DNA of 64,000 nucleotides from CAYZMS01 sp964479625 (GTDB taxonomy: Bacteria > Bacteroidota > Bacteroidia > Chitinophagales > Saprospiraceae). The stretch is from NCBI GenBank assembly GCA_964479625.1, contig CAYZMS010000022.1, positions 10,068 to 74,067 on the forward strand. The letters are read 5' to 3'. The notes beneath the pieces were generated by a model. The model made no database searches. It worked only from the letters and a program-made list of their open reading frames with translations, and was not told the origin of the DNA. Positions 8,016-17,891 of this stretch are shown piece by piece (within the stretch, counting starts at the first letter, position 1; the number at the start of each line of letters is the position of its first letter). Made by a program: the position numbers and the translations under genes.

Positions 8016-11000
8016 TTATTTTGAGTCGTCCTCCTTTTCCGCTGTGATCCGGAACAGCATTTTATAAAGGACCGGTACAAACAATAAAGTAATTACCGTA
8101 GCGAACAACAGCCCGATCATGATCGAAAGGGCCATGGGTTCCCACATCAGGCCACCACCCAGGTAAAGGGGGATCAGGCCGAGAGAGGTGGTAAAAGTAG
8201 TCAACAAAATTGGGCGAAAACGTTGCTGAGAACCATCAATTATCGATTGCCAGGGCGACTTGCCTAAATCCTCCTCTTCAATTCTTATACGGTCGATTAG
8301 AACAATGGCATTGTTGATCACAATACCGGCCAGGGAAATGATCCCAAGGAAAGCCATAAATCCGAAATAGGATCCAAAGAGCTTCAATCCCAGTACTACT
8401 CCGATGATCCCTAATGGAATAGTGGAAAGAATGATCAGGGTTTTTCGATAGGAATTAAACTGACCTACTAACAACAAAAGAATGATAAAGCCGGCCAAAG
8501 GCAGCTGCTCCGCTACGGCACCCATAGCTTCTGCACTTTGTTCGCTTTCCCCTCCCAGTTCATATTCATATCCGGCTGGCCATTCCTGCTGCATGGAATC
8601 GATTGCAGCGATAAGCGGCCCCGTGATTTCTCTGGCTGTAAAACCCTCCTTGGCATCGCAGCTAACAGTTATGGTACGAACGAGATCATATCGTAAGATT
8701 TTAGCGTAGTCAAATTCGATCCGTATATCGGCTACTTGCACCAGGGGCACATTGCGTCCCGTGCTTTGAGAAAAGATATTCAAGCTTTCCAGTTGGTTCA
8801 CATCCCATTCCTGACTTCCTTCGGTCCGCATGATAATTGGGATATTATCTCCGCCTTCCCTAAAAGCACCTGCGTCATAGCCTGAAAGGGCAGTACGCAG
8901 AGAAATGGCAATGTCCTGATTGGTAACGCCTGCTGAATTAGCTTTATCCTCGTCAATATCAATTACTACCTTCTTGATCTTGGGGCCCCAGTCGTCCTTG
9001 ATATTCTTGGTAATGGGCAGGTCGTTCATTTGCAGTTTGATCTGCTCGGCAATATCAAATAGCACATTGGGATCATCTCCGGAAATGCGCACTTCCACAT
9101 CTGCTCCTCCACCTCCGCCTCCCGCGAGCGGACCTGCCACTACTTCGGCATCTGGAAGGTTCAGGAAGGAAAATCGGTCTATAGCCTGAACCACCATACT
9201 GTTATCCTCAAAACTGCTGGTGTTCACCAGAAAGTGGCCGTAGCCGGTATTGGCTTCACCGGGCTGGTAACCCAGGTCATAGGATTCGGGACCCTCAGAA
9301 ATGAAGGCCGTCCAACTCTCAATGCCTGCAGTTCTCGAATCATTAATGAGGAGCGAATCCTGGAAAAATTCTTCCATAAGGGCAACCACCTCTTCGGTCC
9401 GTTCGATCTTGGTCCCCAGGGGAAGGTTGAGGTCGACGGTGATGAGGTTTCGGTCACTATCCGGAAAAAAGATGAATGGGAGAGTGGTAAACAATACCAG
9501 GCTTCCAATAAATGCTCCCACCAGTATTAGGGTAAATAGGGTGGAGTTCCCCAATGCCCAAAATAAGAGCTTTTTGTATTGGGCGTTGAGGTTGTCGAAA
9601 AGTGCGTCCAGGCCTTTGGACTTTTCCCCTTCTTTTTTCACATTAACGCGAATGAAGGCTACCCCCAGCATGGAGATCACCGTCATGGCCATCAACCAGG
9701 AGGAAAGTAAGGCCAGGGTGATCACCACGAAGATAGGCCCCATGATCTCCGACATGACGTCTTCTGCCAGGAAAAAGGAAACAAAGGCAGCGGAAGTGGT
9801 CAGAGAGGAAACCAGTAGCGGGATGATCAGTTCCTTGCAGGAGTCAATGGCGGATTGCCTGGCGGAAAGCCCATTTTCCATCTTAACCATGATCGATTCG
9901 GAAACTACAATGGCATTGTCGACCAACAAGCCCAGGGCCATGATCAGCGCAGCCAGGGAAACCTGATTCAGCCCTATATTTAATAGCCCCATTAACCAAA
10001 GGGTCATGATCATGGTAATTGGAATGAGAGCAGCCACCACCAGACCAGTGCGCAGCCCCAGGAAAATCAACATTACGGCTAATACCACTATGATCGACTG
10101 GACGACGTTTCCAACGAAATCATTGATCTTTTCCTGCACGTAATAATCCCCATCTGCCACGCGAAATACCTGCACCCCGACAGGTAAAACCTGGTTATAT
10201 TCGATGATTTTTTCGTCTATAGCTTTACCAAGCTCAACAATATTGGCCCCCTCTTTCAAGGAGGCGGCCACTACCAGGCCGGGCTTGCCATTGATCTTGA
10301 CAATGCGGGCGACCGGGTTTTTATAAGCCCGGGTAATATGGGTAATATCTCCCAGTTTTATGGTCTCTCCCTGGGATCCAATAGGAATGACGGTATTCTT
10401 GATATCGCTTAGGCCTTCGAAATTACCCGTAGGTTCAAGGACGATCCTCTGTTCCTCCAGAACAACCTCTCCGCCCGGGAAAACAATGTTGGTGGCCTGG
10501 ATCATATTTCCCAGTTGGCCTGCACTAATGCCTAACTGAGCCAGGCGTGCATTATCGAATTCTACATAGATCTGTTCATCCTGTATCCCGCTGATCTCCA
10601 CCTCTGCGGCATCCTCCAGTTTGATAAAATCGTCCCGGATGTCTTCTGCATACTCTTTCAACTTCGCGAAGGGAACGCCATCGCTTTCCAAACCGACCTG
10701 GATACCGTAAGTATCGCCAAGTCCGTCATCCTGAACGTCCGGGCCAATTATGTCGGAGGGGAGTTCGTCTTCAATATCCTCCAGTTTCCGACGCAGGCGG
10801 TCCCAAATGGGTTGCAGGTCTTCCTCTACTATGCTCGGTACGATCTCTACACTGACTACGGATAGGCCGGTCCTGCTTTCACTGGTAACGGTTTTCAATT
10901 CAGCTAGCTCCTGTACGACTTCTTCGATGGGATCTGTAACTAATTCTTCGACCCGTTCTGGGGATGCTCCGGGGAAATTGGTGACAATTGCACAGACCCG

Positions 11001-11126
11001 GATGGTGAAGGGAGGCATGGCGTCACGGGAAAGATTCTTGTAAGTGACAAAGCCTAAAACCATAATAACTACGACTACCATGACGGTTAGTCGGTTATTG
11101 TCCAGAGCGAGTTTGGTTAAGTTCAT
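8016..11126 (-). CDS. RND-family efflux transporter permease
   Basis: At 1036 residues this is a full-length AcrB/MexB-type proton-driven pump. It shows the expected duplicated plan: TM1 at the N-terminus (LTVMVVVVIMVLGF), a large periplasmic loop with porter and docking subdomains, TM2-6, TM7, a second periplasmic loop, and TM8-12. The proton-relay region in TM4 reads MALGLLVDNAIVVSES, with one Asp where typical HAE1 pumps have a D-D pair. A glycine run (LAGGGGGGADVEVRISG) lies in the second loop. Operon context (an adaptor 22 bp downstream, then a TolC-like factor on the same strand) indicates a complete tripartite efflux system. The substrate is unknown; DNDA with a single Asp is common in the broad 'efflux RND permease' group that handles lipophilic compounds. 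Confidence 0.93.
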   Translation of the reverse strand: MNLTKLALDNNRLTVMVVVVIMVLGFVTYKNLSRDAMPPFTIRVCAIVTNFPGASPERVEELVTDPIEEVVQELAELKTVTSESRTGLSVVSVEIVPSIVEEDLQPIWDRLRRKLEDIEDELPSDIIGPDVQDDGLGDTYGIQVGLESDGVPFAKLKEYAEDIRDDFIKLEDAAEVEISGIQDEQIYVEFDNARLAQLGISAGQLGNMIQATNIVFPGGEVVLEEQRIVLEPTGNFEGLSDIKNTVIPIGSQGETIKLGDITHITRAYKNPVARIVKINGKPGLVVAASLKEGANIVELGKAIDEKIIEYNQVLPVGVQVFRVADGDYYVQEKINDFVGNVVQSIIVVLAVMLIFLGLRTGLVVAALIPITMIMTLWLMGLLNIGLNQVSLAALIMALGLLVDNAIVVSESIMVKMENGLSARQSAIDSCKELIIPLLVSSLTTSAAFVSFFLAEDVMSEIMGPIFVVITLALLSSWLMAMTVISMLGVAFIRVNVKKEGEKSKGLDALFDNLNAQYKKLLFWALGNSTLFTLILVGAFIGSLVLFTTLPFIFFPDSDRNLITVDLNLPLGTKIERTEEVVALMEEFFQDSLLINDSRTAGIESWTAFISEGPESYDLGYQPGEANTGYGHFLVNTSSFEDNSMVVQAIDRFSFLNLPDAEVVAGPLAGGGGGGADVEVRISGDDPNVLFDIAEQIKLQMNDLPITKNIKDDWGPKIKKVVIDIDEDKANSAGVTNQDIAISLRTALSGYDAGAFREGGDNIPIIMRTEGSQEWDVNQLESLNIFSQSTGRNVPLVQVADIRIEFDYAKILRYDLVRTITVSCDAKEGFTAREITGPLIAAIDSMQQEWPAGYEYELGGESEQSAEAMGAVAEQLPLAGFIILLLLVGQFNSYRKTLIILSTIPLGIIGVVLGLKLFGSYFGFMAFLGIISLAGIVINNAIVLIDRIRIEEEDLGKSPWQSIIDGSQQRFRPILLTTFTTSLGLIPLYLGGGLMWEPMALSIMIGLLFATVITLLFVPVLYKMLFRITAEKEDDSK

Positions 11127-11148
11127 ATCCCTGTTTTTTCAAACCGGT

Positions 11149-12327
11149 TTAATCTTCCAGCAAGCTAACCTGCATGCCAGCCAATAAGGTGTTTAGTCCT
11201 GCGGTTGCTACGATTTCATCCTTTTGCAGGCCGCTCATGATCTCCATTCCTACCGAGTTTAGGGCACCCACTTCTACCGGACGCTTTTCAACCTGGTAAC
11301 TCTCTCCATTCGGTTTTAAAACATAGACGAAGGCACCACCGGGGCCTTCCGCTACAGAAGAGGGGGGGACAGACAGGTGGTTTACCCCACTGCTATTTTG
11401 TGAATCGAAAGAGAAGGTGACATTGGCCGCCATCCCCGGCCGGATATTTTCACTGTAATTCAGCAGGCTCACGATTACCGGATAAGTCGGGGCAGAACCT
11501 GTGGCGTAGGCTACCTCCTTGACCACTCCACTAAAATTCTGCCCTGGCAAGCTCGAAAACACGATGCTCACTTCCTGACTTGGCCTTACTTTGGAGATGA
11601 CCACATCCGGGATGCCTACTTTTACTTCGGGTGCAGACTCGGCTCCCAGTGATACGATGGGGGTTCCGGGGCTTACCAGCTCGTTCTCTTCTACCATAAC
11701 ATTGGTCACAATGCCATCAAAGGGCGCACTGAGCCGGGTATAAGCGATTTGATTTCGGGCGGAGTTCACCTGTTCTGCAGAGGCACTTACCTGCGAGCTG
11801 GCGGCCTCCAGATTGGCTAGGGCCGCTTCATACTGGGCCTCGGCTGTTTCATAATTGCTCTTGGCCGCTTCAAATTCAGCAAGAGAGACACTATTGTTGG
11901 CATAAAGATTTTCAATACGTTCGTAATTCGACCGGGCATTGATCAAAACGGTTTGGGCACTTTTGATCTGGGCCTCCGCAGAAATGTACTGAGCATCTGA
12001 GCCTTTAGCCTGGGCTACTGCCTGGTTGGCCTGGATATTCAGGTCCACCGGGTCAATGGCCGCAACCAGGGTACCCTTTCGCACCCGGTCGCCTAATTCG
12101 ACCGGCAGCTGATTCAGGATACCCCCGACCTGGAAACTTAGCGTAGTCTCGGTCTCTGATTGGGCGGTCCCTGAGAAAGTGTGCATTTCTGCTCCACTCG
12201 TCTCTTTTACTTTGGCATAGTACACTGGTCGCAGGGGTTCCTCTGTTGCTGCGGTTTGATTTTTGCCGCAGGACGCTACCAGAAAAGAGCCGAGCAATAA
12301 AATACAGAGTGTTCGAAAGCTATTCAT
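11149..12327 (-). CDS. RND efflux periplasmic adaptor lipoprotein (HlyD/MFP family)
   Basis: A 392-residue membrane-fusion protein. The start at 12327 gives an ideal lipoprotein signal (MNSFRTLCILLLGSFLVASC, lipobox VASC, Cys20). An in-frame ATG at 12378 overlaps the stop of the upstream gene by one base (TAATG) and would add 17 polar residues, so translational coupling there is possible. The mature protein has the usual order: half lipoyl domain (SFQVGGILNQLPVELGDRVRKGTLVAAID), a long alpha-hairpin coiled coil rich in Ala/Gln/Ser (about 105-200), second half lipoyl (ARNQIAYTRLSAPFDGIVT), a beta-barrel domain and a membrane-proximal domain. It would bridge the inner-membrane permease (8016-11126) to the outer-membrane factor encoded just upstream. 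Confidence 0.9.
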   Translation of the reverse strand: MNSFRTLCILLLGSFLVASCGKNQTAATEEPLRPVYYAKVKETSGAEMHTFSGTAQSETETTLSFQVGGILNQLPVELGDRVRKGTLVAAIDPVDLNIQANQAVAQAKGSDAQYISAEAQIKSAQTVLINARSNYERIENLYANNSVSLAEFEAAKSNYETAEAQYEAALANLEAASSQVSASAEQVNSARNQIAYTRLSAPFDGIVTNVMVEENELVSPGTPIVSLGAESAPEVKVGIPDVVISKVRPSQEVSIVFSSLPGQNFSGVVKEVAYATGSAPTYPVIVSLLNYSENIRPGMAANVTFSFDSQNSSGVNHLSVPPSSVAEGPGGAFVYVLKPNGESYQVEKRPVEVGALNSVGMEIMSGLQKDEIVATAGLNTLLAGMQVSLLED

Positions 12328-12377
12328 AAGGCATTGAGCTTTAGGCGGGCCTTCCGCATATTGTTTGTATGCATTCA

Positions 12378-14744
12378 TTATCGGGTCAGACGATATTGTT
12401 GAAACCGGAGGAAAAAGTCAGCAGCCTCTTCCGGCGGTGCCAGGAAGAGGTAGTAACCGGTCGACCGTTCCAGGGCAAATATATCAGCAAGGAGTTGATA
12501 AGCTGCATTAGTAGCAGCGATCTCAGCTGCCAGTGCGGCATTCTGGGCATCGATCAAGGAAGTAATGCCAATCGTTCCCTCTGAATAATTGTCTTGTACC
12601 AGTTCAAAGTTTTTCTGAGCAGATTCACTGGAAATTCTGGTGAGCAGTACATTGTTAAAGGATGCCCCTGTTGCGATCATATTGGACCGAACGATCTGCT
12701 CCAGGGTGTTGCGCAGGTCAGCTTCCTGGTCTTCCAACTGCAGGAGGCCCAATTTGCCTTGTTCCACCGCCCGGTTCCTGGCAAACCCCTGAAAGATCGG
12801 TAACTGTGCAGATGCTCCTATTTGCCAGGTGGGATCATCCGGGGGAGGAGGAATGAATTCAGGTGCCTTGACAGGATCGAAACGTTTAATTACGTAATCC
12901 AGCCCGGCAGACACTCCAATGGTAGGCAAGTAGAAAGATCGTTTCTGAGACCGTAATGCCCGCTCCTGAATAGCCTGGGCAAGGTCGATCTGTTGAAGCT
13001 CAGGGAGGTCATTAAAGGCTTCCTGGACCAGAAAGTCGGCAAAGACTTCCAGATCACCGGGGTTTTCCAGCAAGGCGAATAAGCGGCTATCCAATATCTG
13101 AATAATGCTGTCGGCTTCTGGCGTATCGATCGTTTCGAATTCCTGGCTAATGGGCCGGTTGAGCAAGCGGTTTAGGTTAAACCTTGCCTGCTGCAATTGC
13201 ACCAGTGTCTGATTAAGGTCAACGTTATTATTGGCCAGCTCCGATTCCCATCGGTAGACATCGGCAGAAGAGGTGGTCCCGACCTCTTCCTTTATTTTGG
13301 CAATATCAAAGTTCGTACGGGTAACCCCAATGTTCTGGTTTTGAAGGTCCACAAAAGCTTGTGCCTGTAAAACGGCGATATAAGCCTGGGCAACATCCAG
13401 GATGACATCCAGTTCTGTTTCGTTCTGGGCGGCCCGGGTACTTTCCAGGCGCATTTTTTCGATCGCGATATTGGCCATAGCCGGTTCATTGAGCAAGAGC
13501 TGACCAAGGGTCCCACCAGCACTTAAGTTCCCACTTTGGCCAATATTTCCGAAAGAGGATTCGGCAGTGAAATCATCCGTTAGCGCATAAGTCGCGGAAG
13601 CGCCGATCTGGGGGAGGTAGTTGCTGGTGGCAATGCCGACGTCTTGTTGAACAATCTCCGTTTCGGTGGCCGCTATTCGGTAGCCCAGGTTTTCCTGCAG
13701 GCCTTCGGCAATAGCCGATCGCAGGCTAATGTAATTTTCGGTATAGACAGCCCCGACCTTTAGCAGACTAGCCCGGGCTAAAAGATCCCAATCGGCATAA
13801 ATACTAATTCGTTTTGCGGTTTGGTTGTTCAGGAAAAGATTGTTGGTGTAGATCGGCATTTCAACCGAGAGGTCCTCTGCCGACTGGCCCTCCGCAATTT
13901 TCATGGCTGCCAAAGCGATCCGGCGTGGTAGTTTATTTAGGTTTTCATCTGCTCCATAGGCACCATATACCCCCATTTCAACCATAGGTTTATCCAACAG
14001 GGAAAACGACGGCAATTTGCGGGCATTAATACTATCGATCAGTATTTGAAGCTGGTCATCCTCGTAGATATTGAATAGGGGCAAGAAATAAACGGCGTCT
14101 GTACCCTCCGGAAGGGCCGCCATGGTTTGTGCAGGGTCGGGTTGGGCAGCAATGAGTTCAAAATCGGAAGGGACGACTGCTGTCATCAGTGTTCCTAAGT
14201 TCAGCGTGGGGCTTGTGACCAGGGGCTCGCCAATAATGGCTAATTGCTCGTAGGGGTATATTTCGTATAAGGTGGCAAGGCCCTCACTGGGGTCGAAAGG
14301 GGATTCGAGATAAGTGAAATTGGGGACCCCTGAGACCCCATCCTCTGACTTGAGAGCGGGGAGGACACTGCTCTTCGGCAGAACTACGCCAGCTATGGTA
14401 GGAACAGGGTAATCAGCCCTGTTCGAAAGCAGTAAGCTGGTGAAAAGGTTGGCTCCGATAATCAGGTCTACTGTTTCATCTTCGTAGGCCGCATCGATCA
14501 GGGTTTGTAGTTCTTCCAGATCTCCATTGGTAAACCTTAAATCAAAATCCAGATCAAACCTGGGCCCCAGAAGAACCGATATTTCCTCTTTTATGGTGCT
14601 TTCAAAGGTAGTATCCCGATCGCTTTGGCCTTCTGAAAGGATAACGATCTTGAAAGGAGGCCTGATTTGCCCGTAAAGCAGAGAGGAAGGAAATAAAAAA
14701 AGGGAAAAGAGGAGCAGGCGGCCAACTAATGGGATAGAGGACAT
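12378..14744 (-). CDS. TolC-family outer-membrane factor with N-terminal ABC substrate-binding-like domain
   Basis: A 788-residue fusion. After a signal peptide (MSSIPLVGRLLLFSLFLFPSSLLYGQ) residues about 30-335 resemble the periplasmic ABC substrate-binding fold of the ABC_sub_bind type: KIVILSEGQ at the first strand, VDLIIGANL, VPTIAGVVLP, EQLAIIGEP, TDAVYFLPL, LPSFSLLDKPMVEMGVYGAYG. From about residue 345 onward it is a TolC-type outer-membrane efflux protein with two repeats of helix-rich segments (SLRSAIAEGLQENLGYRIAATE; SYLPQIGASATYAL; the second repeat from LPELQQIDLAQAIQERAL with LPTIGVSAGLDYV and FQGFARN). Ordinary TolC proteins are about 450 residues. The operon with an adaptor and RND pump supports the efflux role. 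I chose ATG 14744 because it starts the signal peptide; the frame extends 21 codons upstream. Confidence 0.85.
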   Translation of the reverse strand: MSSIPLVGRLLLFSLFLFPSSLLYGQIRPPFKIVILSEGQSDRDTTFESTIKEEISVLLGPRFDLDFDLRFTNGDLEELQTLIDAAYEDETVDLIIGANLFTSLLLSNRADYPVPTIAGVVLPKSSVLPALKSEDGVSGVPNFTYLESPFDPSEGLATLYEIYPYEQLAIIGEPLVTSPTLNLGTLMTAVVPSDFELIAAQPDPAQTMAALPEGTDAVYFLPLFNIYEDDQLQILIDSINARKLPSFSLLDKPMVEMGVYGAYGADENLNKLPRRIALAAMKIAEGQSAEDLSVEMPIYTNNLFLNNQTAKRISIYADWDLLARASLLKVGAVYTENYISLRSAIAEGLQENLGYRIAATETEIVQQDVGIATSNYLPQIGASATYALTDDFTAESSFGNIGQSGNLSAGGTLGQLLLNEPAMANIAIEKMRLESTRAAQNETELDVILDVAQAYIAVLQAQAFVDLQNQNIGVTRTNFDIAKIKEEVGTTSSADVYRWESELANNNVDLNQTLVQLQQARFNLNRLLNRPISQEFETIDTPEADSIIQILDSRLFALLENPGDLEVFADFLVQEAFNDLPELQQIDLAQAIQERALRSQKRSFYLPTIGVSAGLDYVIKRFDPVKAPEFIPPPPDDPTWQIGASAQLPIFQGFARNRAVEQGKLGLLQLEDQEADLRNTLEQIVRSNMIATGASFNNVLLTRISSESAQKNFELVQDNYSEGTIGITSLIDAQNAALAAEIAATNAAYQLLADIFALERSTGYYLFLAPPEEAADFFLRFQQYRLTR

Positions 14745-14875
14745 TTTCAGACAGTTTTTCAGTGTGATTAACCCACTTTCTGATCCAGTTACAGGTATTG
14801 GATTCAAAAGTAAGATAAAAAAGTCTAATTTTTTAAATCCCTTCCTTTCTCTTCTTGCGTAGGTCTAATGGAATG

Positions 14876-16945
14876 TCATTCCGGATGGTATACTTTAACT
14901 GCTTGTTTTAAGATCTCCTCCCTATCAAAGGTTTGGGGTTTTGCCTTCTTGGCTGTAAATAGCTCCATTTGAGCGTTGTAGTAGGGGCTATCTTCCTCGG
15001 CGCTTGCGCCGTAGGCTACAATACTTTCCATTTCCACTACTCCGGATTGATCGAATTGGATAAACATCATGAAGCCGTCGCCGCCTTCCGCGTAATAGCG
15101 ACCATCTTGTTCACTAATACTTCCCCAGCGGGCAGCGAGTGTCTGCGGAAATCCAAAAATGGGCAGGTTCTTATCCCCCCGTTTAAACCGGAAAAAATCC
15201 TTATAGGGAACCTCAAGGGTGTTGAAGTGGGTCATCAGGTGATCATAAGTTGCCTGAAGAGCAGCAGCATAATTGGCATCAGGAATGGAGTCAATGCCAT
15301 TGTACCCTTCTCCCTCTAGTTTAAACCAGCAGAGTAGGGCATAAGTGGCTTCCGGCTTATTCTGATCCACTACAGCATCCCACTCCTGTAATGCGTTGAT
15401 GATGGGCTGGGTCTGGGCCGTTCCTTCTATGGCACGGAAGCGATTGAGTAGGCGGGTGAAGCCGGTCTCTTTGGGTAGGCGGGCGTCGTACTTCAGAGCC
15501 TTTAATTCTTCCATTGAAAGGGGAGTGCCATCCTGGTAGATCTCCCGCCATTGAACACTTCGAACATTATCATCTGCCTGATCGAAATCGATTTCCTTTT
15601 TATAATCAGCCGAATCCAGCCAGCTTTCCTTACAAGTGCATTTATAAGGATTATGGTTGACATTATAGACATAGCCACAGGGCGGGTTCATGATCAAGGG
15701 GCGTTCTTCGAGGGGAAGGAAATTATCCCAATTGGTTTCGGAGGTATTCCCCGGCAGCAATTCGGTGTAGTCGTAACCCGGCTTTCGATCGGGGAAGAGG
15801 CCGTTAAAGAGGTAGAAGATGTTGTCGTCCTTGTCGGCATAGGTGATGTTGAAATAGGGGAGGCCATCCATTTTCAGGGCCTCCATAAACTCGTCGATAT
15901 TTTGAGCCCTGGACATCCGCCACCATTGCTCCGCGGTTTTTATGGTCATGGCGGGTGGAGTTCGAATAGCGAAAAAGTTACCAGATTTACTTTCCAGAGT
16001 AGGGCCGTAAACACTTTCGTAGACCTTCCGGCCAACGGTAATGGGGAAAGGGATGGCTTTGAGTTTAACCTTTAATTTTAGTTTACGCTCCTCCAGTTTG
16101 AGCCATTGGCCGTCGTATTCGTAAGTCAGGGGATCAGTCGGGTGCATTTTGAGAGCATAAACATCGGTATGATCGTAGTAATTGTTGGTGTGGGTCCAGG
16201 CGAGCTTCCCGTTAGTTCCGATTTGCGGGCTTAAAGAACCGGGAAATAAGGCTCCCTGGAATTGCCACCCTTCTTCGCTCATAAGTGCCACTTCGTAAAA
16301 ATGTTCCGGGCCCGTGAAAGGTTGGTGGGGGTTGGCGATTAGGTAGGTACGACCGTCTTTGGTCATATGGCTTCGAAAAGCAAAACTATTGGAGCCTTTT
16401 GAACTGAATTCCACACTGGGCAGGTCCTTATCGTAGCTATCCCCATTCACTATACGGGAAACGATATTCGAAACACCGATGAACTCCGTGATCTTCAAAG
16501 GGTAGGATTCAATTACGGTTTCGGGCCGGATGGGGAAAAGTCGCTTATCGATGACTTCCTTGGGATGCGCTTCGGCAAAAGTGTTCAACCCCTGGCAAAA
16601 GGCTTCTACATAGGCCATGAACTCTGAGGAGATATCAGTATCCTTCCGGGCTTCTACCAACTCCTCCAAATGGTAAAGACCGGAGAAAAAATCGCCGGTT
16701 GCTCCCTCGCGGCCGTACTCCCGTCCCAGCCTCTCGGTGGTGAACAAGAGGGTTTGCTGCAGTACTTCAAATTGATCTTCACACTGTACCCAGGCCAGGC
16801 CATAGGCAACTTCCTCGTCGGTTTTTGCCATTACATGCGGCAGCCCGTAAGCATCTCGGGCAATATTGATGTTTTGGGGGTTAATCTGGGCTTCGGTAAA
16901 AAACGAAAGGGAAAGTAGAACGACTAAAAGAAGGTTATGGCGCAT
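14876..16945 (-). CDS. Penicillin acylase (Ntn-hydrolase) family protein
   Basis: A 689-residue exported enzyme with a cleavable signal (MRHNLLLVVLLSLSFFTEAQ). It has the single-chain precursor layout of penicillin G acylase / acyl-homoserine-lactone acylase: an alpha part with RDAYGLPHVMAKTDEEVAYGLAW, a spacer, and the autocatalytic cleavage site G-S-N at residues 184-186, making Ser185 the likely N-terminal nucleophile of the beta subunit. NPHQPF and GTNGKLAWTHTNNY follow, as in the family's oxyanion and substrate region. These enzymes hydrolyse amide-linked acyl side chains in the periplasm. Natural substrates may be acyl-homoserine lactones, acylated amino acids or lipopeptides, and the sequence does not decide. 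It lies 131 bp behind the TolC-like gene on the same strand; whether it joins the efflux operon is unclear. Confidence 0.9.
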   Translation of the reverse strand: MRHNLLLVVLLSLSFFTEAQINPQNINIARDAYGLPHVMAKTDEEVAYGLAWVQCEDQFEVLQQTLLFTTERLGREYGREGATGDFFSGLYHLEELVEARKDTDISSEFMAYVEAFCQGLNTFAEAHPKEVIDKRLFPIRPETVIESYPLKITEFIGVSNIVSRIVNGDSYDKDLPSVEFSSKGSNSFAFRSHMTKDGRTYLIANPHQPFTGPEHFYEVALMSEEGWQFQGALFPGSLSPQIGTNGKLAWTHTNNYYDHTDVYALKMHPTDPLTYEYDGQWLKLEERKLKLKVKLKAIPFPITVGRKVYESVYGPTLESKSGNFFAIRTPPAMTIKTAEQWWRMSRAQNIDEFMEALKMDGLPYFNITYADKDDNIFYLFNGLFPDRKPGYDYTELLPGNTSETNWDNFLPLEERPLIMNPPCGYVYNVNHNPYKCTCKESWLDSADYKKEIDFDQADDNVRSVQWREIYQDGTPLSMEELKALKYDARLPKETGFTRLLNRFRAIEGTAQTQPIINALQEWDAVVDQNKPEATYALLCWFKLEGEGYNGIDSIPDANYAAALQATYDHLMTHFNTLEVPYKDFFRFKRGDKNLPIFGFPQTLAARWGSISEQDGRYYAEGGDGFMMFIQFDQSGVVEMESIVAYGASAEEDSPYYNAQMELFTAKKAKPQTFDREEILKQAVKVYHPE

Positions 16946-16982
16946 AGCGGAAGTTTTTAATGATTCCGCTAAAAGTAAAATG

Positions 16983-17018
16983 AAAAAAGATTCGACCCAA
17001 AGAGGCCGAATCTTTTTT
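16983..17018 (-). terminator. Bidirectional-looking terminator hairpin
   Basis: The arms AAAAAAGATTCGACC and GGCCGAATCTTTTTT pair with one A-C mismatch around a six-base loop, giving a stem flanked by A and T runs. Read on the minus strand it directly follows the stop of the barrel protein gene (17023) and ends in a T run. It separates that gene from the penicillin-acylase gene. Confidence 0.75.
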
Positions 17019-17022
17019 CATT

Positions 17023-17733
17023 CTAATATCGTCCATAATAGCCTCCACCCAAACGCAAACCAAGAAAGAAACCACCCGGCTGAAAGCCAGGTTGCTCCAG
17101 GAGGGTGTTACCGGCACGGTTCTTGAACTCGATGTCAGGACCAAAGCGGTAACCCAGGCTGAAGCCCAGCATTAGACCATAGGCGGCAGCATCATCACCA
17201 CCAAGGAACCAATCTCCATCTACGGCAATTTGGAAAACCGAATTGGCCCCTCCGATCGTTGCGGGATCATTCTGGTTGGCCGGGGTATCGGTGAAGATAT
17301 CCTCGAAGGTCGCACCCTGGTTGCGGGGGGAGAGGTCCAGCAAAGTACCAATATATCCGGCACCGATATTGGGATAAAGCAGGAAGCGACCGGGTTTCAG
17401 TACATTATAACCGAAGGAAAAATTACCAAACCCGCCTACATACCGGAGGGTATACTCCGGACTATCCACGGATTCCTGCCCAAGGTAGCCCCCATCAAGC
17501 CCGAAAACCAGGCGGTTGTAATAAAAGCGCAAGCCCCCGCCAATGGCCAGGTTGGTACTGGAAAGGTCCTGGAAATCCGCCAGCTGGGTTACATCGTTGA
17601 TTGGATCCATATCCGAGAACATCAAACCGTTCTGGAAATAGCCCGAAAGCCCCCAAGGACGGTTCTCCTGGGCGTTCACTTGGAGACAAAGGAATAGCAA
17701 AACGATCGAAAAGCTAAGACGTGTGGTGCTCAT
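17023..17733 (-). CDS. Outer-membrane beta-barrel protein
   Basis: A 236-residue exported protein with a signal peptide (MSTTRLSFSIVLLFLCLQVNAQ). The mature chain alternates hydrophobic and polar residues, with many Gly/Tyr/Phe strands (LAIGGGLRFYYNRLVFGLDGGYLG; LRYVGGFGNFSFGYNVL; FLLYPNIGAGYIGTLLD; YGLMLGFSLGYRFG) and ends in GGFFLGLRLGGGYYGRY, an aromatic C-terminus typical of barrel insertion signals. Eight to ten strands are plausible. This is a common Bacteroidota type annotated only as outer-membrane protein, and no enzymatic motif is seen. It is followed by its own terminator and is probably monocistronic. Confidence 0.8.
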   Translation of the reverse strand: MSTTRLSFSIVLLFLCLQVNAQENRPWGLSGYFQNGLMFSDMDPINDVTQLADFQDLSSTNLAIGGGLRFYYNRLVFGLDGGYLGQESVDSPEYTLRYVGGFGNFSFGYNVLKPGRFLLYPNIGAGYIGTLLDLSPRNQGATFEDIFTDTPANQNDPATIGGANSVFQIAVDGDWFLGGDDAAAYGLMLGFSLGYRFGPDIEFKNRAGNTLLEQPGFQPGGFFLGLRLGGGYYGRY

Positions 17734-17891
17734 TTGAATAAATTTAGGGTGGTGAAAAGGGGAAGTTAAAAAAGAAAATGCAGCAAAAGATTAAAGACTT
17801 CAGCAATTGGCCGGGGAGGAGGGAGGAGAATGCGAACCCTAAGAGTCAAAGAAAAGCCTTATTTTAAAATCCAAACCTAAGGCTCTAAACT

